This document shows positions 50,372 to 59,790 of a stretch of 64,000 nucleotides of DNA, piece after piece. The translations under genes were made by a program, and so were the position numbers. Each line of letters starts with the position of its first letter. Position 1 is the stretch's first letter. The stretch is from Streptomyces beigongshangae (GTDB lineage: Bacteria; Actinomycetota; Actinomycetes; Streptomycetales; Streptomycetaceae). The DNA lies in NCBI RefSeq assembly GCF_019710745.1, contig NZ_JAHKJW010000045.1, forward strand, positions 3,449 through 67,448, written 5' to 3'. The notes below the pieces were generated by a model. The model did not search any database, had not been told where the DNA came from, and worked only from the letters and a program-made list of their open reading frames with translations.

Positions 50372-51520
50372 TCACTCCAGCACCAGGCGCACCGGCTGTT
50401 CCGCTCCCCGGGGCAGTGGCGGGAAACCGCTCCGCCCCGGCGTGAGCGAGCCCAGCACGCTCGCGTGCCGGGCGCCGGTGCTCCTCGGGTCGGTGCCCGC
50501 GAGCCCGTGCAGGGTCAGGAACCCGAGGACGGCGAAGGCGTACGCCTCCTTGGCCGCCGCGGGCAGGCCGAGGTCGTCGGAGAGGCGCAGCGCGACCCCC
50601 GGCAGCTCGGCGCCCAGCATCGCCATGAGGACGGGGTTGCGCGTCCCGCCGCCCGAGGCGATCACCTCGGTGGCGTGCAGCGAACGGACGGCGTCCGCCA
50701 CCGTCCGCGCGGTGAGCAGGGTGAGTGTCGCGATCACGTCCTCGGCGGGCAGCGCGGCGAAGTCCGTCAGCGCCGCGCGCAGGTAGCCCTCGTGGAACAG
50801 CTCCTTGCCGGTCGTCCTGGGCGCGGGCCGCGCGTAGTACGGCTCGTCGAGCAGGTGCCGCAGCAGCGGTTCGTGCACGGTGCCGCGGGCGGCCAGCACA
50901 CCGCCCTCGTCGAGGTCGCGGCCGGTGCAGCGGCGTACGGCCGCGTCGACGAGGGCGCCCGCGGGCCCGGTGTCGAAGGCGGTGCCGTCGGGTGCGGTGA
51001 GGTTGGCGATGCCGCCTAGGTTCAGCGCGACCGGGGTGCCCGGCCTCCCGCGCAGCCACAGGAGGTCGACCAGGCTCACCAGCGGCGCGCCCTGGCCGCC
51101 CGCGGCGATGTCGCGTGGCCGGAAGTCGGCGACGACGGGCAGTCCGGTCGCCTCCGCGATCCAGGCCGGCTGCCCGAGCTGGAGGGTGCCGCGCACCCGT
51201 TCCCCGTCGACCCAGTGGTAGACGGTCTGCCCGTGCGAGGCCACCAGCCCGGCCCGCCCGTCGCACAGTTCGCGCTGGGCGCGGACCGCCGTGCCGGCGA
51301 ACGCCCGGCCGATGAGCGTGTCCAGCCGGCACACCTCGGCGAGGGTGGTGCCCGCCGGGGGGAGCGCCGCCGCGAGGGCCGTGCGAAGTTCCGCCCCGCA
51401 GGGCTCGGCGAGCATGCCGAGCGGACGCAGCGCGAGGGTCCGCCCGTCGAGCCGCAGGTCGGCCGCCGCCGCGTCGATCGCGTCGTACGACGTGCCGGAC
51501 ATCAGGCCGATCACCCGCAC
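50372..51520 (-). CDS. anmK: Anhydro-N-acetylmuramic acid kinase
   Basis: This 382-aa cytoplasmic kinase phosphorylates 1,6-anhydro-MurNAc to MurNAc-6-phosphate in cell-wall recycling. The start IGLMSGTSYDAID (residues 4-16) is the AnmK signature; most members have DGID where this has DAID, the expected ATP/sugar-binding Asp being retained. LNLGGIANLT and GGGTRNP follow. The ribosome site AGGAGGTGATC spans the stop of the upstream transporter gene and is a near-perfect match to the 16S end. GTG start. Confidence 0.93.
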   Translation of the reverse strand: MRVIGLMSGTSYDAIDAAAADLRLDGRTLALRPLGMLAEPCGAELRTALAAALPPAGTTLAEVCRLDTLIGRAFAGTAVRAQRELCDGRAGLVASHGQTVYHWVDGERVRGTLQLGQPAWIAEATGLPVVADFRPRDIAAGGQGAPLVSLVDLLWLRGRPGTPVALNLGGIANLTAPDGTAFDTGPAGALVDAAVRRCTGRDLDEGGVLAARGTVHEPLLRHLLDEPYYARPAPRTTGKELFHEGYLRAALTDFAALPAEDVIATLTLLTARTVADAVRSLHATEVIASGGGTRNPVLMAMLGAELPGVALRLSDDLGLPAAAKEAYAFAVLGFLTLHGLAGTDPRSTGARHASVLGSLTPGRSGFPPLPRGAEQPVRLVLE

Positions 51521-51524
51521 CGGA

Positions 51525-52946
51525 TCACCTCCTCCTCGTTCTCCTCGTCCTCATCGTTCTCCTCCGTTTGTGCGCGCCTTCCTCGTGCGCCCGCTCCTCG
51601 CGGAGGGTCAGCAGCGCGAGCACACTGACCGCGCAGGTGGCCGCCGCGTAGTACGCGGGGATGTCCACGCTGCCCGTCCTCTTGACCGTCTCCGTGATGA
51701 CGAGCCCCGCGCATCCGGAGAACACGGCGTTGGACAGGGCGTAGGCGAGCCCGAGGCCCGTGTACCGGACGTCCGTGGGGAACATCTCCGAGAGCATCGC
51801 GGGGCCCGGCCCCGCCATCAGGCCCACGACGGCCCCCGCGACGAACACGGCGGCCCCCTTGACCGCGTGCGAGGTGCCCCCGTCCTGCACGAGGTCGAGC
51901 AGCGGGACCGCCAGTACGGTGACCAGCAGGGCACCCGCCAGCATCACCGGCCGCCGGCCGATCCGGTCGCTGAGCAGACCCGCCGGGACGATCGTGGCCG
52001 CGAAGCCGAGGTTGGCGAGGACCGTGGCCACCAGTGCCTGCTGGAAGGTGGCGTTCAGCGAACTCTGCAGGTAGGAGGGGAGGACGACGAGGAAGGTGTA
52101 CCCGGCGGCCGCCCAGCCCATGACACGCGCCGCCCCGAGGGCGATCACCTTCACGAGCACGGGGCCCGGTGGCCGCCCGGCCCCGTGCCCGGCCCCGTGC
52201 CCGGCCTCGTGCGCCGCAGGGCTCCGGAGAGGCCGGCGCCCCCGGAGGGTCCCCTCTTCCTGGAGGGCCCGGAAGGACGGTGTCTCGTCGAGGCGCAGCC
52301 GGAGCCACAGGGCCCCGAGTCCCATGGGCAGCGTCAGCAGGAACGGCAGCCGCCAGCCCCAGGAGTTCAGCTGCGCCTCGGAGAGCAGGGTCGCCGACAG
52401 CGCCGCCGCCCCCGCCCCGCCCAGCAGGCCCAGCGCCACCGTGAACGACTGCCACGACCCGTACAGGCCCCGTCTGCCCGGTGGCGCGAACTCGGTCATC
52501 ACCGACACCGCGCCACCGAACTCCCCGCCCGCGGACAGTCCCTGGACCACCCGGAGGAGGGTGAGCAGCCACGGGGCGAGGGCGCCCGCCGTGTCGTACG
52601 TGGGCAGTACGCCGATCAGGGCCGTGGCGGCCGTCATGAGGAGGATGACCAGGATCAGCACCGGGCGGCGGCCGAGGCGGTCGCCGAGCCGGCCGAAGAG
52701 CGCGGCGCCGACGGGCCGGAAGAAGAACGCGAGCGCGAACGACGCGTACGTCCTGACCAGGGCCTCGACCTCGCTGCCGCCCTCCGGGGTGAAGAACCGG
52801 GCCGCGATCACCGTCGCGAAGTAGCCGTAGACGCTGAACTCGTACCACTCGATGAAGTTGCCCACCGACCCGGCGACCAGCGCTCTGCGGGACCGCTCGG
52901 GACCGTCGTCGGCCCGCGGGGCGGAGCCGTGCGCGGAGGCGCCCAT
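51525..52946 (-). CDS. MFS transporter, metabolite:H+ symporter (MHS) family
   Basis: This 473-aa transporter has 12 predicted helices. The opening GNFIEWYEFSVYGYFA and the MFS motif GRLGDRLGRRP match the MHS family (relatives carry shikimate, proline/betaine, citrate or alpha-ketoglutarate). SAGGEFGGAV is also typical. The central cytoplasmic loop holds a His/Gly repeat (EAGHGAGHGAG), unusual for the family. It is coupled to anmK by an SD that overlaps its stop, which hints at import of a cell-wall sugar or fragment, but the family has no such precedent known to me. Confidence 0.87.
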   Translation of the reverse strand: MGASAHGSAPRADDGPERSRRALVAGSVGNFIEWYEFSVYGYFATVIAARFFTPEGGSEVEALVRTYASFALAFFFRPVGAALFGRLGDRLGRRPVLILVILLMTAATALIGVLPTYDTAGALAPWLLTLLRVVQGLSAGGEFGGAVSVMTEFAPPGRRGLYGSWQSFTVALGLLGGAGAAALSATLLSEAQLNSWGWRLPFLLTLPMGLGALWLRLRLDETPSFRALQEEGTLRGRRPLRSPAAHEAGHGAGHGAGRPPGPVLVKVIALGAARVMGWAAAGYTFLVVLPSYLQSSLNATFQQALVATVLANLGFAATIVPAGLLSDRIGRRPVMLAGALLVTVLAVPLLDLVQDGGTSHAVKGAAVFVAGAVVGLMAGPGPAMLSEMFPTDVRYTGLGLAYALSNAVFSGCAGLVITETVKRTGSVDIPAYYAAATCAVSVLALLTLREERAHEEGAHKRRRTMRTRRTRRR

Positions 52947-53155
52947 ACCGTTCCTCCCGCCTCGCGGCGACGGTGAAAGCCGGGTCCGTCCTGTGCCTGC
53001 CCGCGGTGGACGACCTCCATGCGCCGGGTCCGCCCGCTCCGGTCCCCGCCGTCACCCGGGACGGCAACAGGTGTCCCGACCAGGCTCCGTCGAGCCTTGC
53101 GGAGGACTAGGCTCGATGTCTGTACGCCGTTCGGGCGACCTGGGGAGGTAGCGGA

Positions 53156-55831
53156 ATGACGGAGGCACGGCCGGGCGCGGCCGCCCCGGCACCGCTCTGG
53201 GAGCGCGACGCGGAACTGGCCGCGGTCGAGGAGGCCGTGGACGCCCTGTGCGCCGGTTCGGGTGCGGGCAGCCTGCTCGTGTTCACCGGCGAGGCGGGCA
53301 TCGGCAAGACCGCGCTGCTCGCCCGGGTCCGCGCCGTCGCGGAAGGCCGCTGCACGGTCTGGTCGGCACGTGGCGGCGAGACCATCACGTCCGTTCCGTT
53401 CAACGTCGTACGGCAGTTGCTGCAGCCCGCGCTCGTGGCGCTGATGCCGGACGAGGCGCGCGAGTACTTCGGCGACTGGTACGACATCGCGGGACCCGCG
53501 CTCGGGATCGCCGAGCCGGGCGCACGCCGGGCCGACCCGCAGGGCGTGTGCGACGGCCTGGTCGCCGCCGTGCGCAGGCTCGCCCGGCGGGAGTGGCCGC
53601 TGGTGCTGGTCATCGACGACGCCCACTGGGCCGACCAGGAGACCCTGCACTGGCTGGCCGCCTTCGCCGAGCGCCTCGACGACCTGCCCGTCCTCGTCGT
53701 GGCCGCCCGCCGCCCCGGTGAGGCCACCGGAGAGAGCGCCCGCCACCTCGACGCGATCGGCGCGCTGGCCCGTCCGATGCCCCGCCTGCGCGCACTGACC
53801 CCGGAGGGCACGGCCGGACTCACCCGCGCCACGCTCGGCGAGCACGCCGACGCCGCGTTCTGCCGCGAGGTCTGGGCGGTCACCGCGGGCAACCCCTACG
53901 ACAGCGTGGAACTCCTCGCCAAGGTCCTCGACAGCGGACTCGAACCCGTCGAGGACTCGGCCGGTGAACTGCGCGCCCTGAACCGCTCGGCGCGCGGCCG
54001 CGGACTCGTCGACCGGCTGGAGGGGCTCGGCGTCGACGCCACGAAGTTCGCCTGGGCGGCCGCCGTCCTCGGTACGCAGATCTCCATGGACCTGACCGCC
54101 GAACTGGCCGGCCTGCCGAGGGATGCGGCGGAGCGCTGCGCGGCGCGGCTGAGCGCGGCCCGCATCCTCACCGGGACCGACCGGACATCCGGCCGGCCGC
54201 CCGACGGGGAGCTGGAGTTCGTCCACCCGCTCATCGCCACCGCCGTCTACCGCTCGATCCCGGACGCGCTGCGCACCGCGATGCACGGCGTGGCCGCCGC
54301 GGTCGTCACCGCGTCGGGACTCGGCGCCGCCACGGCCTCCCGGCACCTGCTGGAGGTCCACCCGGACGACGACCCCGAGCTGGTCGAGCAGTTGCGGGAG
54401 GCCGCCCGCGAGCATCTCGCCGTCGGCGCCCCGGACGCGGCCCGCCGGTGCCTGGAGCGCGCGCTCCTGGAACCCCCGCTCCCGGAGGTCCACGCGCGCG
54501 TGCTCTACGAACTGGGCTGCGCCACGCTCCTCACCTCACCGGCCACCACGATCGCGTACCTGCGCCAGGCCCTGACGGTGCACGGCCTGGAGGAGGAACT
54601 GCGGGTCGACGCGGTCTGCCGGCTGTCCTCGGCGCTCGTCCACAACGACCAGCTGGAGGAGGCCGTCGCCACGGTCGACGCGGAGGCCGCGCGGCTGGAG
54701 CCCGGCCCCGCCCGGATGCGCCTCCAGGCCGTCCACTACATGTGGGAGGGCATCCACGCCGGCGAGGAGGACGCGCCCGGCCGCTCCCGCCGGCTGGCCG
54801 AGCTGGTGAAACCGCTCACCGGCCGCGACAACTCCGAGCGCGCCCTGCTCATCCTGCGCGCCTTCGACGCCATGACCCGCGGGGAGAACGCGGAGGAGGT
54901 CGCCGAACTCTGCGACCGCGCGCTCGTCAACGGCCGCCTCGCGCCCGGCCTCGGCTGGACCGACACCGAGTGGAGCTTCGAGCTCCTCATGATGCTCGGC
55001 ATCTCGTACACGTACACGGACCGCCTCGACCGCGCCGAGAGCCTCTTCACGGAGGCGCGGCGGGCGTACGAGTCGGCCGGCTGGAGCGGTGGCCACCTGG
55101 CCCTCGCGCACGCCTTCGGCGGATACGTCCTGCGCAGGCGCGGCCGCCTGGTGGACGCGGAGGAGTCCCTGCGCGAGGCCCTGCGGCTGGCGGACCGGGT
55201 GGGCCGCGGACTGCCCATGCACTGGTCCGCCGCGTGCATGCTCATCGACACCCTGCTCGCCCGCGGCCATGTCGGCGCGGCCGAGGAGACCGCCGAACGG
55301 TACGCCTTCGAGCCGCCCCACCCGTCCACGATCGTCCTGCCGGACACCCACTCGATAAGGGGCCGCCTGCTCATCGCCACCGGCCGCGTCGAGGAGGGCG
55401 TGAACGAGCTGGAGACCGCGGAGAAGATGTCCGAGTCCCGCGGCGGGCACAACACCGTCATGGCGCCCTGGGCGGGCGAACTGGCCCGGACCCTGTCCGC
55501 CGAGGACCCCCGCCGCGCCGCGGAGGTGGCGGCCGGCGCCCGCGTCCAGGCCGAGCGCTTCGGCACCGACACGGCCATCGGCGAGGCCCTGCGCTGCGCC
55601 GCCGCGCTGGAGACCGGCCGGCGCTCGGTCTCGCTGCACGCCCAGGCGGTCGCGTACCTCGAGGCGTCGCCCTGCGCCTACGAACACGCCGCGGCCCGCG
55701 TCGAGTACGGCATCGCGGCCCGCAGCACCGCGGAGGTGCACCGCGGGCTGACCCTGGCACGCTCGTGCGGCGCGGACGGCCTGGTGACCCGGGCCCGCGA
55801 GGCGCTGGGCACAGGCCGACCCGCCCACTGA
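53156..55831 (+). CDS. LAL/STAND-type ATPase regulator lacking the LuxR HTH
   Basis: This 891-aa cytoplasmic protein has a Walker A GEAGIGKTAL (about residues 44-53) and Walker B LVLVIDDAHWAD (about 150-161) of the AAA16/STAND class. About 450 residues of TPR-like helices follow (about 430-885). Large ATP-binding LuxR regulators normally end with a GerE/LuxR HTH, but this one stops at a Pro-Ala-His terminus after the TPR region. No HTH was found in any frame in the 19 bp to the next gene. It may act by protein contact or be a degenerate regulator. Confidence 0.83.
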   Translation: MTEARPGAAAPAPLWERDAELAAVEEAVDALCAGSGAGSLLVFTGEAGIGKTALLARVRAVAEGRCTVWSARGGETITSVPFNVVRQLLQPALVALMPDEAREYFGDWYDIAGPALGIAEPGARRADPQGVCDGLVAAVRRLARREWPLVLVIDDAHWADQETLHWLAAFAERLDDLPVLVVAARRPGEATGESARHLDAIGALARPMPRLRALTPEGTAGLTRATLGEHADAAFCREVWAVTAGNPYDSVELLAKVLDSGLEPVEDSAGELRALNRSARGRGLVDRLEGLGVDATKFAWAAAVLGTQISMDLTAELAGLPRDAAERCAARLSAARILTGTDRTSGRPPDGELEFVHPLIATAVYRSIPDALRTAMHGVAAAVVTASGLGAATASRHLLEVHPDDDPELVEQLREAAREHLAVGAPDAARRCLERALLEPPLPEVHARVLYELGCATLLTSPATTIAYLRQALTVHGLEEELRVDAVCRLSSALVHNDQLEEAVATVDAEAARLEPGPARMRLQAVHYMWEGIHAGEEDAPGRSRRLAELVKPLTGRDNSERALLILRAFDAMTRGENAEEVAELCDRALVNGRLAPGLGWTDTEWSFELLMMLGISYTYTDRLDRAESLFTEARRAYESAGWSGGHLALAHAFGGYVLRRRGRLVDAEESLREALRLADRVGRGLPMHWSAACMLIDTLLARGHVGAAEETAERYAFEPPHPSTIVLPDTHSIRGRLLIATGRVEEGVNELETAEKMSESRGGHNTVMAPWAGELARTLSAEDPRRAAEVAAGARVQAERFGTDTAIGEALRCAAALETGRRSVSLHAQAVAYLEASPCAYEHAAARVEYGIAARSTAEVHRGLTLARSCGADGLVTRAREALGTGRPAH

Positions 55832-55849
55832 GACCGCCCGGCCGCCCGG

Positions 55850-57016
55850 TCACCCCGTTCCCCCGGTGCCCCGCTCCTCCTCGGCGAGCACCCGCTGGGC
55901 GACGGCGAACGCCGAGTTGGCGGCCGGGACCCCGCAGTACACGGCGGTCTGCAACAGCACCGCGCCGATCTCCTCGGGCGTGAGCCCGATGCGCCGCGCC
56001 GCCCGGACGTGCATGGCCAGTTCGTCGTGGTGCCCGTGCGCCACGAGCGCCGTCATGGTGATCATGCTGCGCTCACGGCGGGTCAGCGTCCCGTCCGTCC
56101 ACACCTCCCCCCACGCGTACCGGGAGATGAAGTCCTGGAACCGCGCGGTGAACGCGGACTGCCGGTCCTGCGCCCGGTCCACGTGCTCGTCGCCGAGCAC
56201 CTGCCGCCGCACCTCCATCCCGCGCCGGGCGGCGCCGTCGAAGTGCGCGCGCAGCGCGGTGAGCACGGCCCGCGGGCACTCGGCGGGCGCGAGGTGCGAG
56301 GCGCCTGGGAGCTCCACCAGCGCGGCCCCCGGCACCGCGTCCGCGATCTCGCGCAGATGCGCGGGCGGGGTCGCCGGGTCCTCGCGCCCGGCGACCAGCA
56401 GCGTGGGGGCACCGATGCGCGGCAGCCGCCCACGGAGGTCGAAGGCCGCCAGCGCGTCACAGCACGCCGCGTACGCCTCCGGGTCCGCCGTCCGCTGGTC
56501 CTCGACCAGCCCGGGAACGGTGAACCCGGGCGTGAACCAGCGGGACGCCGCGCTCCCGGCCAGCGAGGCCAGCCCTTCGGCCCGGACGAGCGCGGCCCGC
56601 TCCTCCCACGGCTTCGCGCCGCCGAAGTGCGCCGAGGAACAGAGCACCGCGAGCCTGTCCACCCGGTCCGGGTGGTGGACGGCGAGGTGCAGCCCCACCG
56701 CGCCGCCGAGCGAGACACCGGCGTACGAGAACCGGCCGATGCCCAGCGAGTCGGCGAGCGCCAGCACCAGGGCGGCGAGGTCGGCGACGGTGGCACCCGG
56801 GCGGATCAGCCCGGCCGGGGAGCCGCCGTGGCCCGGCAGGTCCCACCGTACGACCCGGTGCGTGGCGGAGAGTTCGGGTGCGACCCCGTCCCACAGCGCG
56901 GTCGACGTACCGAGGGAGGAGCCGAGGAGCAGCGGGGGAGCGGAGGGCGGACCCTCGGCGACGTGGTGCGGCAGCGCACCGCCGGGCGCGGGCACGTGTG
57001 CGCTGCGGCCGGTCAA
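55850..57016 (-). CDS. pcaL: PcaL: fused enol-lactone hydrolase and carboxymuconolactone decarboxylase
   Basis: This 388-aa fusion catalyses two steps of the protocatechuate branch. The N-terminal alpha/beta hydrolase (about 20-265) has the nucleophile elbow GVSLGG and converts beta-ketoadipate enol-lactone to beta-ketoadipate. The C-terminal CMD domain (about 275-385; EVWTDGTLTRRERSMITM) decarboxylates gamma-carboxymuconolactone. The fusion is common in actinobacteria. The start is a TTG overlapping the pcaB stop (TTGA) with CTGGAG 5-7 nt upstream; a GTG at 56995 has no ribosome site. Confidence 0.92.
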   Translation of the reverse strand: MTGRSAHVPAPGGALPHHVAEGPPSAPPLLLGSSLGTSTALWDGVAPELSATHRVVRWDLPGHGGSPAGLIRPGATVADLAALVLALADSLGIGRFSYAGVSLGGAVGLHLAVHHPDRVDRLAVLCSSAHFGGAKPWEERAALVRAEGLASLAGSAASRWFTPGFTVPGLVEDQRTADPEAYAACCDALAAFDLRGRLPRIGAPTLLVAGREDPATPPAHLREIADAVPGAALVELPGASHLAPAECPRAVLTALRAHFDGAARRGMEVRRQVLGDEHVDRAQDRQSAFTARFQDFISRYAWGEVWTDGTLTRRERSMITMTALVAHGHHDELAMHVRAARRIGLTPEEIGAVLLQTAVYCGVPAANSAFAVAQRVLAEEERGTGGTG

Positions 57017-58389
57017 CGTCGCTCCAGGGCACGGTCGGTGAGGGCTCCGGCGGAGCCCGTGTACCGGGTGGGGTCGGTGAGGTCCGCCAGGTCCAGATCC
57101 TTCAGCCCGGGCTCCTCGGCGAGGAGCTCCACGAGCGGCCGGTCCTCCGCGGTGGCCCGCCGCGCGGCCCGGGTGAGCAGCTCCTTGGCGCGGGCCCGCC
57201 CCAGCAGCGGCGCGAGCTCGGCGGACAGCCGCTCGGAGACGATCAGGCCGTGCGTGAGGTCCAGATGGGCGCGCATCGCCTCCGGGTGCACCCGGAGGCC
57301 CTCGGCCAGCTCGGCCGTGTCCCGTGCCGCCCCGCCGACCAGCCGGAGCAGGTCGCGCAGCGGCTCCCACTCGGCGTGCCAGGCACCGGCGGGCCGTTCG
57401 TCCCCGGCGGGCAGCGAACCGTACAGCGTGGCCGCGAGCTGCGGTGCCCGCCGGGCCGCGGCGGCGACCAGCGTGGCGCGCACGGGGTTCGCCTTGTGCG
57501 GCATGGCGGAGGACCCGCCGCCCGTGCCCTCGCTCAGCTCGCGGATCTCCGTCCGGGACAGGGTGAGCACGTCCACGGCCGTCCGGCCGAGGGCGCCCGC
57601 GGTGAAGGCGAGGGCCCCCGCCAGGTCGGCGACCGGTGTCCGCAGCGTGTGCCACGGCAACGCCGGTGCGGCGAGGCCCAGTTCACGGGCGTACGCCTCG
57701 ACGAGAGCCACCGGGTCCGGGGCGCCGTACGCGCCGAGGGCCGCCAGCGTGCCCGCCGCGCCGCCGAGTTGCGCCGGCAGACCGTCCCGTACGCGCCGGA
57801 CGCGGTCCCTGGCGTCCAGCACCAGCGAACGCCAGCCCGCCGCCTTGAGCCCGAAGGTGGTCGGTACGGCGTGCTGGGTGAGCGTCCGCCCCGGCATGAC
57901 CGTGTCCCGGTGGGCCCGGGAGAGACCGGCCAGCGCGGACTCCGTGCGGACGAGGTCGGCGAGGACCAGGTCCAGCGTCCGCGCCGAGACCAGCATGGCG
58001 GCCGTGTCCATGATGTCCTGGCTGGTCGCGCCCCGGTGGACGTGGGGCGCGTGCCCGGCGCCGACCAGCGCGCCGAGGTCGGCGACCAGCGGGATCACCG
58101 GGTTGCCGCCGGCCCGTGCGCGGGACGCGAGTGCGCGGAGGTCGAAACGCGCCGCGTCGGCCGCGCCGGTGACCGCGTCGGCGGCCCCGTCCGGCACCAG
58201 GCCCAGCGAAGCCTGCGCCCGGGTGAGCGCCGCCTCCGCGTCGAGGAGCGCCTGGAGGAAGGCGGGGTCGCCCGTCGCGGCCTCGGCGGGCGACCCCACC
58301 CGCCCGGGCGCGAGGAGCCCCGCGTCGGAGCAGGCGGCCCCGGACGGTCCGGCGGGTTCGGCGGGTCCGGCCGGTCCGGCGGGTGTCAC
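57013..58389 (-). CDS. pcaB: PcaB: 3-carboxy-cis,cis-muconate cycloisomerase
   Basis: This 458-aa enzyme of the fumarase/aspartase superfamily closes the carboxymuconate ring to gamma-carboxymuconolactone. The family signature GSSAMPHKANPVRA lies near residue 275, and GATSQDIMDT lies near 110. A Pro/Ala/Gly-rich N-terminal extension (about 1-30) precedes the catalytic fold. The GTG start overlaps the pcaG stop (GTGA). Confidence 0.94.
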   Translation of the reverse strand: MTPAGPAGPAEPAGPSGAACSDAGLLAPGRVGSPAEAATGDPAFLQALLDAEAALTRAQASLGLVPDGAADAVTGAADAARFDLRALASRARAGGNPVIPLVADLGALVGAGHAPHVHRGATSQDIMDTAAMLVSARTLDLVLADLVRTESALAGLSRAHRDTVMPGRTLTQHAVPTTFGLKAAGWRSLVLDARDRVRRVRDGLPAQLGGAAGTLAALGAYGAPDPVALVEAYARELGLAAPALPWHTLRTPVADLAGALAFTAGALGRTAVDVLTLSRTEIRELSEGTGGGSSAMPHKANPVRATLVAAAARRAPQLAATLYGSLPAGDERPAGAWHAEWEPLRDLLRLVGGAARDTAELAEGLRVHPEAMRAHLDLTHGLIVSERLSAELAPLLGRARAKELLTRAARRATAEDRPLVELLAEEPGLKDLDLADLTDPTRYTGSAGALTDRALERR

Positions 58390-58973
58390 CGGAACTCCAG
58401 GAAGACCGTCTCGCCCTCGCCCTGGAGACGGATGTCGAAGCGGTACGTCCGGTCCGCGCCCCCCGTCGCGCCCCCGGCCCCGCCCCCGGCCGCGATCAGC
58501 GTGGCGCGCCGCTCGGGCGGCAGCGAGTCGAGCAGCGGGTCCGCGCCGTCGGCGAGGTACGCGCGGGTGAAGAGGTGGTGCGTCAGCCCGCGGGCGAACA
58601 CGCACACGCCGATGTACGGCAGCCCGGGGTTGCCGGGCGGCAGCGTGTGCAGCGCGTAGTGCCCGTCGGCGTCCGTGGGCACCCGCCCGTACCCGGTGAA
58701 GTCGACGCCGTTGCGGCCGAGGAAACCGCCGGTCGACGGATCGCGGCGCATCGAGCCGGGGGCGCCCCCGAGCGAGCCGTCGGGGGCGGCCTGCCAGAAG
58801 TCCAGCAGGGCGTCGGGGACCGGCGCGCCCGCGCCGTCGTACACGTACCCGTGCAGGCCGATCGCGTCCGGGTGGCCCGGCGGGGCGATGCGGTCGCCGT
58901 CGGGGAAGGGGAGCGCGTGCCCGTAGAACGGGCCGATGGTGTGGGACGGGGTGGGGAGCAACCGCTCGGCCAT
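58386..58973 (-). CDS. pcaG: PcaG: protocatechuate 3,4-dioxygenase alpha subunit
   Basis: This 195-aa subunit has the intradiol dioxygenase fold (LLPTPSHTIGPFYG start, GLHGYVYDGAGAPVPDALLDFWQA core). The alpha subunit lacks iron ligands and pairs with PcaH. The complex cleaves protocatechuate to 3-carboxy-cis,cis-muconate. The ATG at 58973 lies 2 nt past the pcaH stop. A short Gly/Ala stretch (about 168-178) is unusual but does not disrupt the fold. Confidence 0.94.
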   Translation of the reverse strand: MAERLLPTPSHTIGPFYGHALPFPDGDRIAPPGHPDAIGLHGYVYDGAGAPVPDALLDFWQAAPDGSLGGAPGSMRRDPSTGGFLGRNGVDFTGYGRVPTDADGHYALHTLPPGNPGLPYIGVCVFARGLTHHLFTRAYLADGADPLLDSLPPERRATLIAAGGGAGGATGGADRTYRFDIRLQGEGETVFLEFR

Positions 58974-58975
58974 GG

Positions 58976-59782
58976 TCAGCGGCCCTCCTCGGCCCAGGTG
59001 GCGGCAGGACCGTCGAGGACGATGTCCCAGGTGTAGCCCAGCGAGAACCCGGGCCGCGACAGGCCGTGGTCGTAGGCCGCCACCAGCCGGTCGCGGGCCG
59101 CCCGGTCCGTCACCGACCGCAGGATGGGGTCGTACCGGAACAGCGGGTCGTTCGGGAAGTACATCTGTGTCACCAGCCGCTGGGTGAACGCCGTGCCGAA
59201 GACGGAGAAATGGATGTGCGCGGGCCGCCACGCGTTGGTGTGGTTGCCCCAGGGGTACGGTCCCGGTCTGACCGTGGTGAACGAGTACCGGCCCCGGTCG
59301 TCGGTGAGGGTCCGGCCCACGCCGGTGAAGTTCGGGTCCAGCGGCGCCGGGTGCTGCTCGCGCAGATGGGCGTACCGGCCGGCGGCGTTGGCCTGCCATA
59401 TCTCGACGAGCTGGCCGCGCACGGGGCGCCCGGCGCGGTCGAGGAGGCGGCCCGACACGGTCATCCGCTCGCCGATCGGCTCGCCCCGGTGCTGGACGGT
59501 CAGGTCGTTGTCGTGCTCGGTGATGTCGGTGACGCCGAACACCGGCCCCGACAGCTCCACGGCCTCCGGGTCGCCGCCGGCCACGGCGACCGGCGGCTGC
59601 TTCGGGTGGCGCAGCAGGGAGCTGCGGTACGGGGCGTAGTCGCGCCGCGGGTGGTGCAGGACGGGGGCGCCGCCGGCGACCGCCTTGTCGTACGCGTCCT
59701 GGAGCTCCTCGATCTCGGCGTCCATGTCCGGCTGGGCGAGCGGCTGAGTGGGTGGCCGGGTGGACGGCTGGGGGTGGGCCAT
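58976..59782 (-). CDS. pcaH: PcaH: protocatechuate 3,4-dioxygenase beta subunit
   Basis: The 268-aa product is the catalytic iron(III) subunit. The Tyr and His ligands lie in the conserved run GPYPWGNHTNAWRPAHIHFSVFG, quoted here in two parts: Tyr in GPYPWG (about 175) and two His in RPAHIHFSV (about 186-190). The N-terminus has a Pro/Gln-rich leader of about 18 residues. It partners PcaG in ring cleavage. It starts 8 nt past the pcaF stop. Confidence 0.95.
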   Translation of the reverse strand: MAHPQPSTRPPTQPLAQPDMDAEIEELQDAYDKAVAGGAPVLHHPRRDYAPYRSSLLRHPKQPPVAVAGGDPEAVELSGPVFGVTDITEHDNDLTVQHRGEPIGERMTVSGRLLDRAGRPVRGQLVEIWQANAAGRYAHLREQHPAPLDPNFTGVGRTLTDDRGRYSFTTVRPGPYPWGNHTNAWRPAHIHFSVFGTAFTQRLVTQMYFPNDPLFRYDPILRSVTDRAARDRLVAAYDHGLSRPGFSLGYTWDIVLDGPAATWAEEGR

Positions 59783-59790
59783 GAGGGTTC

